Positions 1 to 7,374 of a stretch of DNA of 35,751 nucleotides are shown here, piece by piece; positions within the stretch are counted from its first letter, which is position 1, and each line of letters opens with the position of its first letter. A program made the translations under genes and the position numbers. The notes beneath the pieces were generated by a model. It was not told the DNA's origin. It saw only the letters and a list, made by a program, of their open reading frames with translations, and made no database searches. This DNA is from Gammaproteobacteria bacterium (GTDB lineage: Bacteria; Pseudomonadota; Gammaproteobacteria; GCA-001735895): contig JAOTTY010000005.1 in NCBI GenBank assembly GCA_029864185.1, forward strand, positions 1 to 35,751, given 5' to 3'.

Positions 1-512
1 TTTAGCTGCCGCCACGCGGCACCGTTGACCGTGATCACGCACAAACCCCCGGGCGCCGCGCAAGCGATGACGTGGTGCAGGTCGGAAATCCCGGGGACGC
101 CGAAAGCGAACAGGCCGACGCAGATCAGCGCGTCGTAGAGTGTTTCGAGTGGCTTCGGCGTGGTGAAATCGTGCTGCCACAGGGCCCGGTAAACTTGTCG
201 CTGTTCGGCGCGAGCGAGCATGTCACGCGAGAAATCGGCGCCGTCGACTCGCTCGTAACCGCTCGCGCGCAGGTACTCGCCGACGAGACCGGTGCCGCAG
301 GCCACGTCGAGCACGCTACCCCTGCGATCTTCGAAGTTCGCGACAAATATGTCGCCGGCGGCGCGGTAGGCGACGTAGTCGAGGTCGTCGACCAGGTCGG
401 TTTCGTAGCTGTCCGCCCAGTCGTCGTAGTGCCGTTGCTTGTCCTGTCGGCGGCCGTAGGTCTTTGCCAGGCGCGAATCGAACCGGTCGAGATCGATGTG
501 CTTGTCGCTCAT
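1..512 (-). CDS. SAM-dependent class I methyltransferase, 3' end cut by window edge
   Basis: The frame opens with ATG at 512-510 behind a GTGGAG ribosome site and stays open to the window edge, giving about 170 residues without a stop. The protein shows the class I SAM-binding motif LDVACGTGLVGEYL near residues 80-93, then a GADFSRDML segment that fits motif post-I, and a hydrophobic strand near DALICVGLFAFG. An N-terminal RQDKQRHYDDWADSYE stretch is typical of UbiE/Methyltransf_11-type small-molecule methyltransferases, which move a methyl group from SAM to an unknown acceptor. It is divergent from the dehydrogenase at 715. The substrate cannot be read from the sequence. Confidence 0.8.
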   Translation of the reverse strand, partial: MSDKHIDLDRFDSRLAKTYGRRQDKQRHYDDWADSYETDLVDDLDYVAYRAAGDIFVANFEDRRGSVLDVACGTGLVGEYLRASGYERVDGADFSRDMLARAEQRQVYRALWQHDFTTPKPLETLYDALICVGLFAFGVPGISDLHHVIACAAPGGLCVITVNGAAWRQL

Positions 513-714
513 GTTGTGCTCCACTGGCAGGATCAGGCGTCAGGTTTAGCACATATCGGGCATACCATCCATGGTGGCAGCCGAAAAACGCTGGTGCCGG
601 TAACAGACTCCGCCATGGACTGTGTCCGCAACTGTGATTATTCTTGGCCGCAAGGTTTCTCGACGACATCGCTGAAGTCGCGAAGCCAGTCTGGCAGGCC
701 TGTGGAGGAGAAGC

Positions 715-1692
715 ATGAAACCGGTCGTGGTCGTACAGGGTGTGGAAAAGGTCGACGAAGTACCGGGGCTGGACGCGTTGAGCGATCAGGCTCGATTCCG
801 GTTTGCGACGACGGTGGACGAATTGCGCGGTGCGTTACCGGGCGCCGAGGTCCTGCTCGGCTGGAACTTTCGCGCCGACAACCTGCGCGCCGCGTGGGGC
901 AGCGCCCGCGACCTGCGCTGGATCCACTGGGGCGGTGCCGGCGTCGACGCCGCGATGTTTCCCGAGCTGGTGAGCAGCGCTGTCGAACTGACGAACGCGC
1001 GTGGCGTTTTCGATCAGCCGATGGCGGAATGGACGCTTGGCGTCATCCTCTGTTTCGCCAAGCAGTTCCCGCAAACCCTCGAATACCAGGCAAAGGCCGA
1101 ATGGAATTACCGGCTTTCCGAAACCATCAACGGCAAACGGGCGCTGGTGGTCGGTGTCGGATCGATCGGCCGCGCGGTGGGCCGGCTGCTGCAGGCGGCG
1201 GGCATGCGGGTCGACGCCATCGGCCGCAGCGCGCGCGACGGTGCCCCGGATTTCGGCCAGATTCATGCGATCGGCGACCTGCACGCGCAGCTGCCAGAAG
1301 CCGATTACGTCATCCTGGTTACCCCGTTGACCGCAGATACCCGTAACCTGTTCGGCGCCGCCGAGTTTGCCGCGATGGGCAGCCATGCGCGATTCATCAA
1401 CATCGGACGAGGAGCGCTCGTCGTCGAGGACGACCTGCTGCGGGCGCTGCAAGATGGCCAGATCGCGGGCGCTGCACTCGACGTATTCGTCGAAGAGCCG
1501 TTGCCGGCGGACAGCCCGTTCTGGCATGCGCCGAACTGTATCGTGTCGCCGCACATTTCCGGTGACTATGTTGGCTTCGAGGATGCGATTGCGCGTCAGT
1601 TTATCGATAACTGGAAACGCTACCTGGCAGGCGAGCCACTCGCCAATATCGTCGACAAGCAGCTCGGTTTCGCCGCGGCGGAGAGCGCCTGA
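715..1692 (+). CDS. D-2-hydroxyacid dehydrogenase (GhrA/SerA-like family)
   Basis: A 325-residue NAD(P)-dependent D-isomer-specific 2-hydroxyacid dehydrogenase that would reversibly reduce a 2-keto acid such as glyoxylate or hydroxypyruvate in the cytoplasm. The Rossmann motif GVGSIG lies at 147-152. The family's catalytic triad is visible: Arg232 in NIGRGALV, Glu261 in VEEPLP and His280 in SPHISG. Length is normal for the family. The ATG at 715 follows a strong GGAGGAGA ribosome site. It stands alone, divergent from the methyltransferase. The exact substrate is not decided by these motifs. Confidence 0.88.
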   Translation: MKPVVVVQGVEKVDEVPGLDALSDQARFRFATTVDELRGALPGAEVLLGWNFRADNLRAAWGSARDLRWIHWGGAGVDAAMFPELVSSAVELTNARGVFDQPMAEWTLGVILCFAKQFPQTLEYQAKAEWNYRLSETINGKRALVVGVGSIGRAVGRLLQAAGMRVDAIGRSARDGAPDFGQIHAIGDLHAQLPEADYVILVTPLTADTRNLFGAAEFAAMGSHARFINIGRGALVVEDDLLRALQDGQIAGAALDVFVEEPLPADSPFWHAPNCIVSPHISGDYVGFEDAIARQFIDNWKRYLAGEPLANIVDKQLGFAAAESA

Positions 1693-1741
1693 ACGCGCGT
1701 CGTATCCACTCGAAGCGCCGCAGGGTTAGGCCGAGAATCCG

Positions 1742-2003
1742 GTAGCGAACGCTATTTGCCCCTGTCAATCGTCTTGATATATGCCTGGCCGGCCTGAGCA
1801 AGCTCGATATCGATTTCCACGCCGCCGACACCGATTTCGGCGGGGTGATCGACGCCGGCCATTCGATGGCCGATTCGGCGCACCCGGCGGGCATCATCAT
1901 CAACGTGGTGCGCGACCCGAACGACGGTTGGGAGCTCGGCGGTGCCAGGAATGCCGGGCGCTGGTGGTGCGCCTGGACAGGTAGAGCGCCAGGAGCTGTA
2001 TCG
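1742..2003 (+). other. Intergenic stretch with a possible gene relic
   Basis: The 411 bases between the dehydrogenase and the desaturase hold no convincing complete gene. One plus frame from 1743 to about 1965 has high GC at third positions and reads LDIDFHAADTDFGGVIDAGH followed later by IIINVVRDPNDGWELGG. It has no good start or ribosome site and ends in low-complexity sequence at a stop near 2046. It could be the leftover of a decayed gene. I do not recognise the family. Confidence 0.2.
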
Positions 2004-2033
2004 AAAAGGGGTGGTTTTACTACCTCTTTTTTT
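2004..2033 (+). terminator. Rho-independent terminator (possibly bidirectional)
   Basis: AAAAGGGGTGGT pairs with ACTACCTCTTTT across a TTT loop: 12 pairs including two G-T pairs. The T tract continues to 2033. The A run on the 5' side means the hairpin could also work on the minus strand. It isolates the desaturase gene from anything upstream. Confidence 0.6.
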
Positions 2034-2103
2034 ATCGGCGCGCGATAATTGCCATTCGAATTCAACCCGTCGACGAATAAACGACAGGATATTGAACAGG
2101 ATT

Positions 2104-3108
2104 ATGGAGCAGGCTCCCCGCACCAACGCGGCATCCTCAGGGCTCGAAGTCGAGCGCAGGGTGCTCAAATCGCTGATGCGGCGCAGCGACCGGCCCGGTT
2201 TGATCTGGTTAGCCAAATGGTTGCTGTTGTTGGCCGTTTCGGGCTATGCGCTGCACCTGTCTAGCGGCAGCCTGTGGGTCGTGCCGGCGATGATCTGGTA
2301 CGGATTCGTGCTGATGCTGCCGATGTATTCGCTGTCGCACGAATGCGCGCACGGCACCGCGTTTCGTACCCGCTGGCTGAACGAACTGATGTTCTGGCTG
2401 TCGTCGCTGGTTTACATCGAGGAGCCGCTGCACCGGCGCTACGCGCACGCTACCCATCATACCTATACCTCTATCGACGGGCTCGACGGTCAGATGGTCT
2501 TTGCCAACGCCTATACCTTCCCGGTCTGGCTCAAGGAGGTGAGCGGGCTCGGCCAGTACCTGTACGAGTTTCCATTGTTATTCCGTAACGCGATCGGGCG
2601 GTTCAGCGACGAGGTGCGCCGATATACGCCCGCGAATGAACTGCCGCGCCTGAAAAGGAACGCGCGGGCGTTCCTGCTGATCTACATCGGCGGCAGTCTC
2701 GCCGCGTGGGTCTTCGAGGCGCACTGGGTGTGGTGGTATATCGTCATTCCACGGCTGGTCGGCGGGCCGCTGATGATCGCCGTGACCCTGATTCAGCACG
2801 CCGAATCCGACGTCGGTGTTTACGACCTGAAACGGTCGACCCGGTCGGTGCGCACCAATCCGCTCGGCGAATTCCTGTACCTCAACATGAACTACCATAT
2901 CGAGCACCATGCCCACTCGGGGGTGCCTTTTTTTGCGCTGCCGCAACTGAATCGCCAGTTGCGCGACAGTCTGCCCGAACCCGATCCGGGCATTATTCGC
3001 ACCAATCTGGAGGTGCTCTGGGTTGTGGTCAAGCGATCACTGGGTCTCGATCCGCGCGCTCCGAGCATTCGCCAGGGTGTTTCGATGTTATCGCGTCAGC
3101 TAAATTAG
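2104..3108 (+). CDS. Membrane fatty acid desaturase
   Basis: A 334-residue integral membrane di-iron desaturase (FA_desaturase fold) that would insert a double bond, or possibly a hydroxyl, in an acyl chain. The three histidine boxes are present: HECAH at 79-83, HATHH at 115-119 and HIEHH at 265-269, with an extra HAESD at 232. Hydrophobic segments near 33-50, 58-76, 190-205 and 208-230 fit four membrane passes. The ATG at 2104 is preferred because upstream codons in this frame read through the terminator. An AGGA site precedes it. The HECAHGTAF and NMNYHIEHHAHSGVPFF signatures recall RtxC-like desaturases, but that subfamily is a guess. Confidence 0.85.
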   Translation: MEQAPRTNAASSGLEVERRVLKSLMRRSDRPGLIWLAKWLLLLAVSGYALHLSSGSLWVVPAMIWYGFVLMLPMYSLSHECAHGTAFRTRWLNELMFWLSSLVYIEEPLHRRYAHATHHTYTSIDGLDGQMVFANAYTFPVWLKEVSGLGQYLYEFPLLFRNAIGRFSDEVRRYTPANELPRLKRNARAFLLIYIGGSLAAWVFEAHWVWWYIVIPRLVGGPLMIAVTLIQHAESDVGVYDLKRSTRSVRTNPLGEFLYLNMNYHIEHHAHSGVPFFALPQLNRQLRDSLPEPDPGIIRTNLEVLWVVVKRSLGLDPRAPSIRQGVSMLSRQLN

Positions 3109-3138
3109 CCCGGCTAAAACGGGGCCATGCGAGCCGGG
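3109..3138 (+). terminator. Weak hairpin after the desaturase stop
   Basis: CCCGGCT at 3109-3115 pairs with AGCCGGG at 3132-3138 directly after the desaturase stop codon. The loop is 16 bases and no clear T tract follows, so this is at best a weak terminator between the convergent desaturase and hspQ genes. Confidence 0.3.
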
Positions 3139-3155
3139 ATTGTTATCGCGAGGGA

Positions 3156-3485
3156 TTAGTTGCGATAGCAGTCGGGCAGGGCGTAGCGATGCCCCAGGAA
3201 CTCCCCGAATACCTCGGCCACCTGTGGATGATTGACGGGTTCGCCGGTATCGTCGATCAGCAGGTTCTGTTCGGATACGTAGGCCTCGTAGGCCGTGGTT
3301 TCGTTTTCGGCAAGCAGGTGGTAAAAGGGCTGGTCCTTGCGTGGACGCACCGCCTCGGGGATTGCGAGCCACCATTCCTCGTCGTTACTGAACTCGGGAT
3401 CGACATCGACGATGACGCCGCGGAACTCGTAGATACGGTGCCTGACTACCTGCCCGATCGCGAACTGTGTGCTGGTTACGCTCAT
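3156..3485 (-). CDS. hspQ: Heat shock protein HspQ
   Basis: A 109-residue protein of the HspQ/YccV family (hemimethylated-DNA-binding domain fold). In enterobacteria HspQ acts as a small heat-shock protein and an adaptor that enhances Lon protease. The start FAIGQVVRHRIYEFRGVIVDVDPEFS matches the family's conserved core, and the middle QPFYHLL and EAYVSEQNL segments and the C-terminal arginine-asparagine end also fit. Length is close to the family norm of about 105. It is the last gene of a minus-strand run after the BKACE gene but probably has its own promoter. No Shine-Dalgarno sequence is visible before the ATG at 3485. Confidence 0.85.
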   Translation of the reverse strand: MSVTSTQFAIGQVVRHRIYEFRGVIVDVDPEFSNDEEWWLAIPEAVRPRKDQPFYHLLAENETTAYEAYVSEQNLLIDDTGEPVNHPQVAEVFGEFLGHRYALPDCYRN

Positions 3486-3491
3486 GATACG

Positions 3492-3519
3492 GATATAGTT
3501 GCAAATACAATTAAATCAA
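3492..3519 (-). promoter_or_regulatory. Possible hspQ promoter very close to the start codon
   Basis: On the minus strand TTGATT (3519-3514) is followed 16 bases later by TATATC (3497-3492). Transcription would start close to the ATG at 3485, implying a very short or leaderless mRNA. I found no sigma-32-like CTTGAAA/CCCCAT pair here. Confidence 0.3.
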
Positions 3520-3559
3520 ACACTTTTTGACGGCCCTTCGAACTGCTTCACAGAGCCGT

Positions 3560-4435
3560 CTACTTCAAACCGATCAGCGCGCGCGCCTCGTCGGGGCCGA
3601 CAACCCGGGCGCCGAGACGCTCGATAATCTCGCCGGCGCGTTCCACCAGCATGCCGTTGCTGGCGAGCACGCCGCGATCGAGGTAGATATTGTCCTCGAG
3701 ACCCACACGCACGTTACCGCCGAGTAGCACCGCCTGCGCCACCATCGGCATTTGCATGCGCGAGATACCGAATCCGGCCCAGATCGAGTCCGCCGGCAGC
3801 GCCTGTTTCATCGCCGCCATGGTTGCGGTATCGGCTCCGGCTCCCCAGGGGATGCCGAGGCACAGCTGGAACATCGGCGGCGCATCGATGAGGCCGTCCT
3901 GGATCAGGTCGCGCGCGAGCCGGATCTGGCCGAGATCGAAGACCTCCAGCTCCGGCTTGACGCGGTACTCCTGGACAATCTTCGCCATGGTGCGCAGGTA
4001 CGGCGGGGTGTTGATATAGGTATAGTTGCAGCCGAAGTTCATCGTGCCGCAATCGAGGCTGCAGATGTCGGGTTTGCACTCGATCACGTGCGCGAGCCGC
4101 TCCTCGGGCCCGATCATGTCGGTTCCGGGACCCGGTAACGACGGATCGTCGGCGCTCGGTACCCAGTCGCCCCCCATACCGGCGGTCAGATTGACGATAA
4201 CATCGGTATCGCTGGCGCGAATCAGGTCGACCGTTTCCCTGAACAGCGCCGGATCGCGCGATCCCTGGCCGGTTTCCGGATCGCGCACGTGCACGTGGAC
4301 CACCGCGGCCCCGGCCTCGGCCGCCTCGATCGCGGCGTCGGCGATCTGCCTCGGCGTAATCGGCACCAGCTTGCTGCGGCTGGTGGTGTCGCCGGCACCG
4401 GTGACGGCGCAGGTAATGATGACGTCGTAATTCAT
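3560..4435 (-). CDS. BKACE-family beta-keto acid cleavage enzyme, likely dehydrocarnitine-type
   Basis: A 291-residue TIM-barrel zinc enzyme of the BKACE (DUF849, Kce) family. These condense a beta-keto acid with acetyl-CoA to give acetoacetate and a new CoA ester. Zinc ligands expected in the family are visible as His47 and His49 in VVHVHVRDP and Glu247 in GLEDNIY. The start [13 protein letters not shown] and the region [14 protein letters not shown] look closer to dehydrocarnitine cleavage enzymes (CdhC-like, yielding betainyl-CoA and acetoacetate) than to the lysine-fermentation Kce branch. That assignment is from memory of the families, not a search. Its ATG overlaps the stop of the upstream dehydrogenase pseudogene by four bases (ATGA), so the two were once a coupled operon. 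Confidence 0.85.
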   Translation of the reverse strand: MNYDVIITCAVTGAGDTTSRSKLVPITPRQIADAAIEAAEAGAAVVHVHVRDPETGQGSRDPALFRETVDLIRASDTDVIVNLTAGMGGDWVPSADDPSLPGPGTDMIGPEERLAHVIECKPDICSLDCGTMNFGCNYTYINTPPYLRTMAKIVQEYRVKPELEVFDLGQIRLARDLIQDGLIDAPPMFQLCLGIPWGAGADTATMAAMKQALPADSIWAGFGISRMQMPMVAQAVLLGGNVRVGLEDNIYLDRGVLASNGMLVERAGEIIERLGARVVGPDEARALIGLK

Positions 4436-4785
4436 GCGGAAGTCTCTCCCCGTTTATCTGCCTTTTGTAGCTGTCTGCGTTTCAGCTCGGCGATTTCGAC
4501 CAGGCCGTCGGTCATTTTCTGCTCAGGGTCGCGAAATCCTGGTCCCGGGTCATGTCGATACACCCGTCGACCAACGCCTTTCCGAGTTCCGCGGTAAGCT
4601 CCGGCGCGATCAGCCGGGGTCGCGCAGCTGGCCTGGATATCGGTCATCGACAGGCCCGAGGCGTTCGACGCGATGACGACGCTGACGTCGACGATGTCGC
4701 CCAGCGTCTGGTACAGTCCCTGTCTCAGTTCGAGCACCTTGGGTACGCTTTGGGATCGACACGGGCCTGATGATATAAATTCCAT
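4432..4785 (-). pseudogene. Decayed 3-hydroxyacyl-CoA / carnitine dehydrogenase-like gene
   Basis: Fragments of a 3HCDH-type dehydrogenase remain. Reading on the minus strand, KVLELRQGLYQTLGD and VIASNASGLSMTDIQA match the middle of the NAD-binding domain, but the N-terminal GxGxxG Rossmann loop is absent. After about 4635 the frame jumps: in another frame LIAPELTAELGKALVDGC then IDMTRDQDFATLSRK ends at TGA near 4514. Then MTDGLVEIAELKRRQ resumes in the first frame up to the stop at 4432. So the gene has lost its N-terminus and a large central part and carries at least two frame breaks. Its old stop overlaps the BKACE start, fitting a former carnitine or 3-hydroxy acid dehydrogenase plus cleavage-enzyme operon. 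Confidence 0.75.
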
Positions 4786-4818
4786 TATTGAACGATGCTT
4801 CGGGATTTTGTTATCACC

Positions 4819-5010
4819 TTACTGTTGATGCTGATTCTTTTGTTTCCATTTTTCAAAACCCTCGAGGCCACAACAATGAACCAGGTAGTCGGTTGCCTCA
4901 AAACTCCCGGCCTCGTCTATCGGAACCTCATTCAGGCAATTATCGCAGGTAACATATTCAGGCTCTTCAGGGTCAGTTTTTTCAGGTATAACAACAATTT
5001 CCTTCGCCAT
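4819..5010 (-). CDS. Small CxxC/CC putative zinc-binding protein (DUF3330-like)
   Basis: A 63-residue protein from the ATG at 5010: an acidic N-terminus, then VTCDNCLNEVP with a CxxC pair, and about 20 residues later VHCCGLEGFEKW with two adjacent cysteines. This pattern resembles DUF3330-type small zinc-ribbon-like proteins. An in-frame GTG at 5082 would add 24 residues, but those lack family-like features and a ribosome site. The start is therefore uncertain. The coding sequence is more AT-rich than its neighbours. Its function is unknown. The opposite-strand frame from 4795 is hydrophobic but looks like a shadow. Confidence 0.6.
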   Translation of the reverse strand: MAKEIVVIPEKTDPEEPEYVTCDNCLNEVPIDEAGSFEATDYLVHCCGLEGFEKWKQKNQHQQ

Positions 5011-5272
5011 TACCAAAAAATCATTATCAGTCTTCTTTTCGCCGGTTTCATTGATCCCCGGCAATAAGCGGTAGTTAAGCACGAGTACTTGATCGGAACT
5101 GCATATCTATTCGTTGTATTACAAACCCTGGAGAAGGCCTCATCTTGGATTGTTGCGAGACGTTAGTTCGAAGAAGGGGTGTATTTTTCCATTATGCTGA
5201 CGCCGAGAAGCGTTTATTAAGTTTCGAAAAACGATCCCTGCCGGTAACCGGCATAGGCCATGACTAAATATA

Positions 5273-5303
5273 TTGCGTTTCCGTTTGCGCCCTCTTGTAT
5301 AAT
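5273..5303 (+). promoter_or_regulatory. Likely sigma-70 promoter for the 5341 gene
   Basis: A perfect TATAAT lies at 5298-5303, preceded by TG, with TTGCGT at 5273-5278 at a long 19-base spacing. The transcript would start about 30 bases before the ATG at 5341. The AT-rich surroundings stand out from the GC-rich neighbours. Confidence 0.45.
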
Positions 5304-5340
5304 TTTACTGTCATTTTTTTCTCTCTGAAATCGAAAAATT

Positions 5341-5886
5341 ATGAGAACAATTATCGTTGCGCTGATCACGGGAAGCTTATTCTTCAATAATGTCTGGGCT
5401 GATCACGAGGCTGATCATCGCTATAACATCCGGGGTTACGTGCTCGATGCTGATCGGAAGGGTATCCATAATTTAACGGTTCAGGCGTTTGCGGATGGCG
5501 TGGTACTGGGCACTGGCAAGACCGGCGCCGATGGGTACTACTCGTTGCATTTACACCTGCACAATTCGGATTATCACCGAATCCTAAAACTTCGGGCAGG
5601 ATCGCAGGAAGCCGAGGTCAGAGTCACGTTCGATCGTGAGGACGATACTTCTGCACGAATACACGAGGCAAATTTTGTCGGGGGTGAACTGATCGAAGGC
5701 GATCTCGGTCGCTTTCGTATTCCGGCATGGAGCTATGTTGTCGGAGGCCTGCTGTTGTTCCTGACGGTCCTGGTTTTCCTCGAGAAACGCCGTAAAAAGA
5801 AAATCAGGCTGGCGAAGTTCGGCACATCCGAAATGCATACCCAGTCAGGACACAGGGCGAAAAAGTCACGCCGCAGGAAGCATTAG
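5341..5886 (+). CDS. Secreted/anchored protein with carboxypeptidase-regulatory-like domain
   Basis: A 181-residue hypothetical protein. Residues 1-20 form a signal peptide ending at VWA. Residues about 28-110 look like a beta-sandwich of the CarboxypepD_reg/Cna-B kind: YNIRGYVLDADRKGIHNLTV, then GKTGADGYYSLHLHLHN. One membrane helix follows near 130-147 (SYVVGGLLLFLTVLVFL), then a strongly basic tail (KRRKKKIR and KKSRRRKH). The topology is an extracytoplasmic domain with a short cytoplasmic positive tail. There is no obvious ribosome site, but the promoter upstream is good. No function can be assigned; a role in cell-envelope binding is only a guess. Confidence 0.65.
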   Translation: MRTIIVALITGSLFFNNVWADHEADHRYNIRGYVLDADRKGIHNLTVQAFADGVVLGTGKTGADGYYSLHLHLHNSDYHRILKLRAGSQEAEVRVTFDREDDTSARIHEANFVGGELIEGDLGRFRIPAWSYVVGGLLLFLTVLVFLEKRRKKKIRLAKFGTSEMHTQSGHRAKKSRRRKH

Positions 5887-6135
5887 ACCTTGGCTGAAAT
5901 GATCTGGTCTCTAGTCTCTGGCCGAGCCGATACTGATCGAGTCTGCGCGGATATTGCGGCGACAAGTCCGTCCGGATAATAATGGGGCGCAGCCTGGTGC
6001 GTAAAAAAACGAATCTTCCGCAAAAAATATGCCCGGTCTGCAAGCTTAGCTTTACCAGGCGGACGCGTTGTCGCAACAACTGGTACAGCGTCAAGTACTG
6101 TTCGAGGTGTTGTGCCTCGGCAGGGATCTAAGCAC

Positions 6136-7374
6136 TTGAAATCACTGCAGCGCAATGTTCAGCTCTACCCCTGGTTTCGGGCCGCGTCCGACGGTCACGC
6201 CTGGATCACGGTGTTTTTCCTGTATATGAGTCAGCGACTGCCGCTGGACCAGGTGATCGAACTATCCGCGGTTTATTACCTGTCGGTTTTCGCACTCGAG
6301 GTGCCGTCGGGATATTTTTCCGACCGCATCGGCCGGCGTAGCACGCTGCTGCTCTCCGCGACCTCGCTAATTCTGTCCTACTGCTGTTTCATCGTCGGAG
6401 CGGGTTTCTGGTGGTTCGCCGCCGGCCAGTTTTTGCTGGCCACCGGGATCGCGATGCAGTCGGGCACGGATACCGCGTTCCTTTACGATACCCTTAAAGC
6501 GCAGGGACGCGAAAGCGAATATGCGCAGCGCGAAGCGAACGCCGAACAGTGGGGCATGATCATGCTCGCGGTCGCGACGCTGTCGGGTGGATTACTGGGA
6601 CTCGTCGATTTAAGGTTGGCCTACGTGTTTTCGCTGTGCAGCGCCGTTACCATGGCATTGCTGGCCTGGCGTTTCGTCGAACCGGTCCATGCCGACGAGG
6701 CCGGCAGGCTGCCGCAAAGTTTTACCACGGTTTTACTCGGCTGTTTCGCGCGCCTGCGCGAACCGGTGCTCGGGTGGATATTTGCGATCGTTATCCTGCT
6801 GTACGCGATGGCGCATATCGTGTTCGAGTTTTATCAGCCCTACATCAGCCTGCTGGATCTGCCCGTGTTCGAGGCGTCCGCTTACGCGCCGCTGATTTCG
6901 GGCCTCGTGATTTCGGTTTCGATGTTCGGCGGTGCCCTCGGCGCCCGGGCCAGTGTCGCCTGGGAGGCCAGGCTCGGGCTGGTCGGATTGCTCGCGGTCG
7001 CGATGTTTATCCAGCTGGGAATCGTCGCGGCAATGGCTATCGCGATCAACCCGGTCGTGCTGGTGCTCGTCTGCGCGCGCAATTTTCCGATGTCGCTGGT
7101 GATCGCGCCGGTCAGATCGGCGATCGCGCCGCGTATCACGCGCGCGCAGCGTGCGACCTACCTGTCGCTGCAGGGATTGTCGGAACGGCTGGTGTTTGCA
7201 TTGCTGCTGCTCGGACTGGCTTCCGGGATAGAGAAGGGCGTACCGGTGAACGCGCCGACGCTGCTGAGCCTGTTGACGTCGACCCTGTGGATTGGCCTCG
7301 TCACGGCCGCGGTCGCGTTCGTTTTCTCGGGCAGGGTTCGACATTTGCTGAAAACGACAGCCGCGGCCGGATGA
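6136..7374 (+). CDS. Major facilitator superfamily permease
   Basis: A 412-residue polytopic membrane protein with about twelve hydrophobic segments. The MFS loop 2-3 signature is visible as GYFSDRIGRRSTLL, and the segment GTDTAFLYDTLKAQGRESEY resembles MFS members annotated as multidrug or unknown-solute exporters. I chose TTG at 6136 because AGGGA lies nine bases upstream. A GTG at 6112 would add eight residues but has a poorly spaced GAGG. The stop overlaps the start of the FAD enzyme (ATGA at 7371-7374), so the two form an operon. The solute is unknown. Confidence 0.82.
   Translation: MKSLQRNVQLYPWFRAASDGHAWITVFFLYMSQRLPLDQVIELSAVYYLSVFALEVPSGYFSDRIGRRSTLLLSATSLILSYCCFIVGAGFWWFAAGQFLLATGIAMQSGTDTAFLYDTLKAQGRESEYAQREANAEQWGMIMLAVATLSGGLLGLVDLRLAYVFSLCSAVTMALLAWRFVEPVHADEAGRLPQSFTTVLLGCFARLREPVLGWIFAIVILLYAMAHIVFEFYQPYISLLDLPVFEASAYAPLISGLVISVSMFGGALGARASVAWEARLGLVGLLAVAMFIQLGIVAAMAIAINPVVLVLVCARNFPMSLVIAPVRSAIAPRITRAQRATYLSLQGLSERLVFALLLLGLASGIEKGVPVNAPTLLSLLTSTLWIGLVTAAVAFVFSGRVRHLLKTTAAAG

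Noticed and set aside
72-1346. Long plus-strand open frame across the methyltransferase and into the dehydrogenase
   Set aside because: It crosses two better-supported genes in other frames, has no family motifs and an arginine/valine-rich composition typical of a shadow frame.
3538-3565. Terminator after the BKACE gene (GACGGC...GCCGTC)
   Set aside because: A 6-bp stem with a 20-base loop, followed by A residues and not T on the minus strand.
4795-5067. Plus-strand hydrophobic frame opposite the CxxC protein
   Set aside because: The minus frame has a coherent cysteine pattern and acidic N-terminus. The plus frame's hydrophobicity follows from its AT-rich complement.
6549-7370. Upstream extension of the FAD enzyme frame
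   Set aside because: The FAD motif starts exactly at the ATG at 7371, which overlaps the MFS stop. The extension lies inside the MFS gene and is Arg-rich.
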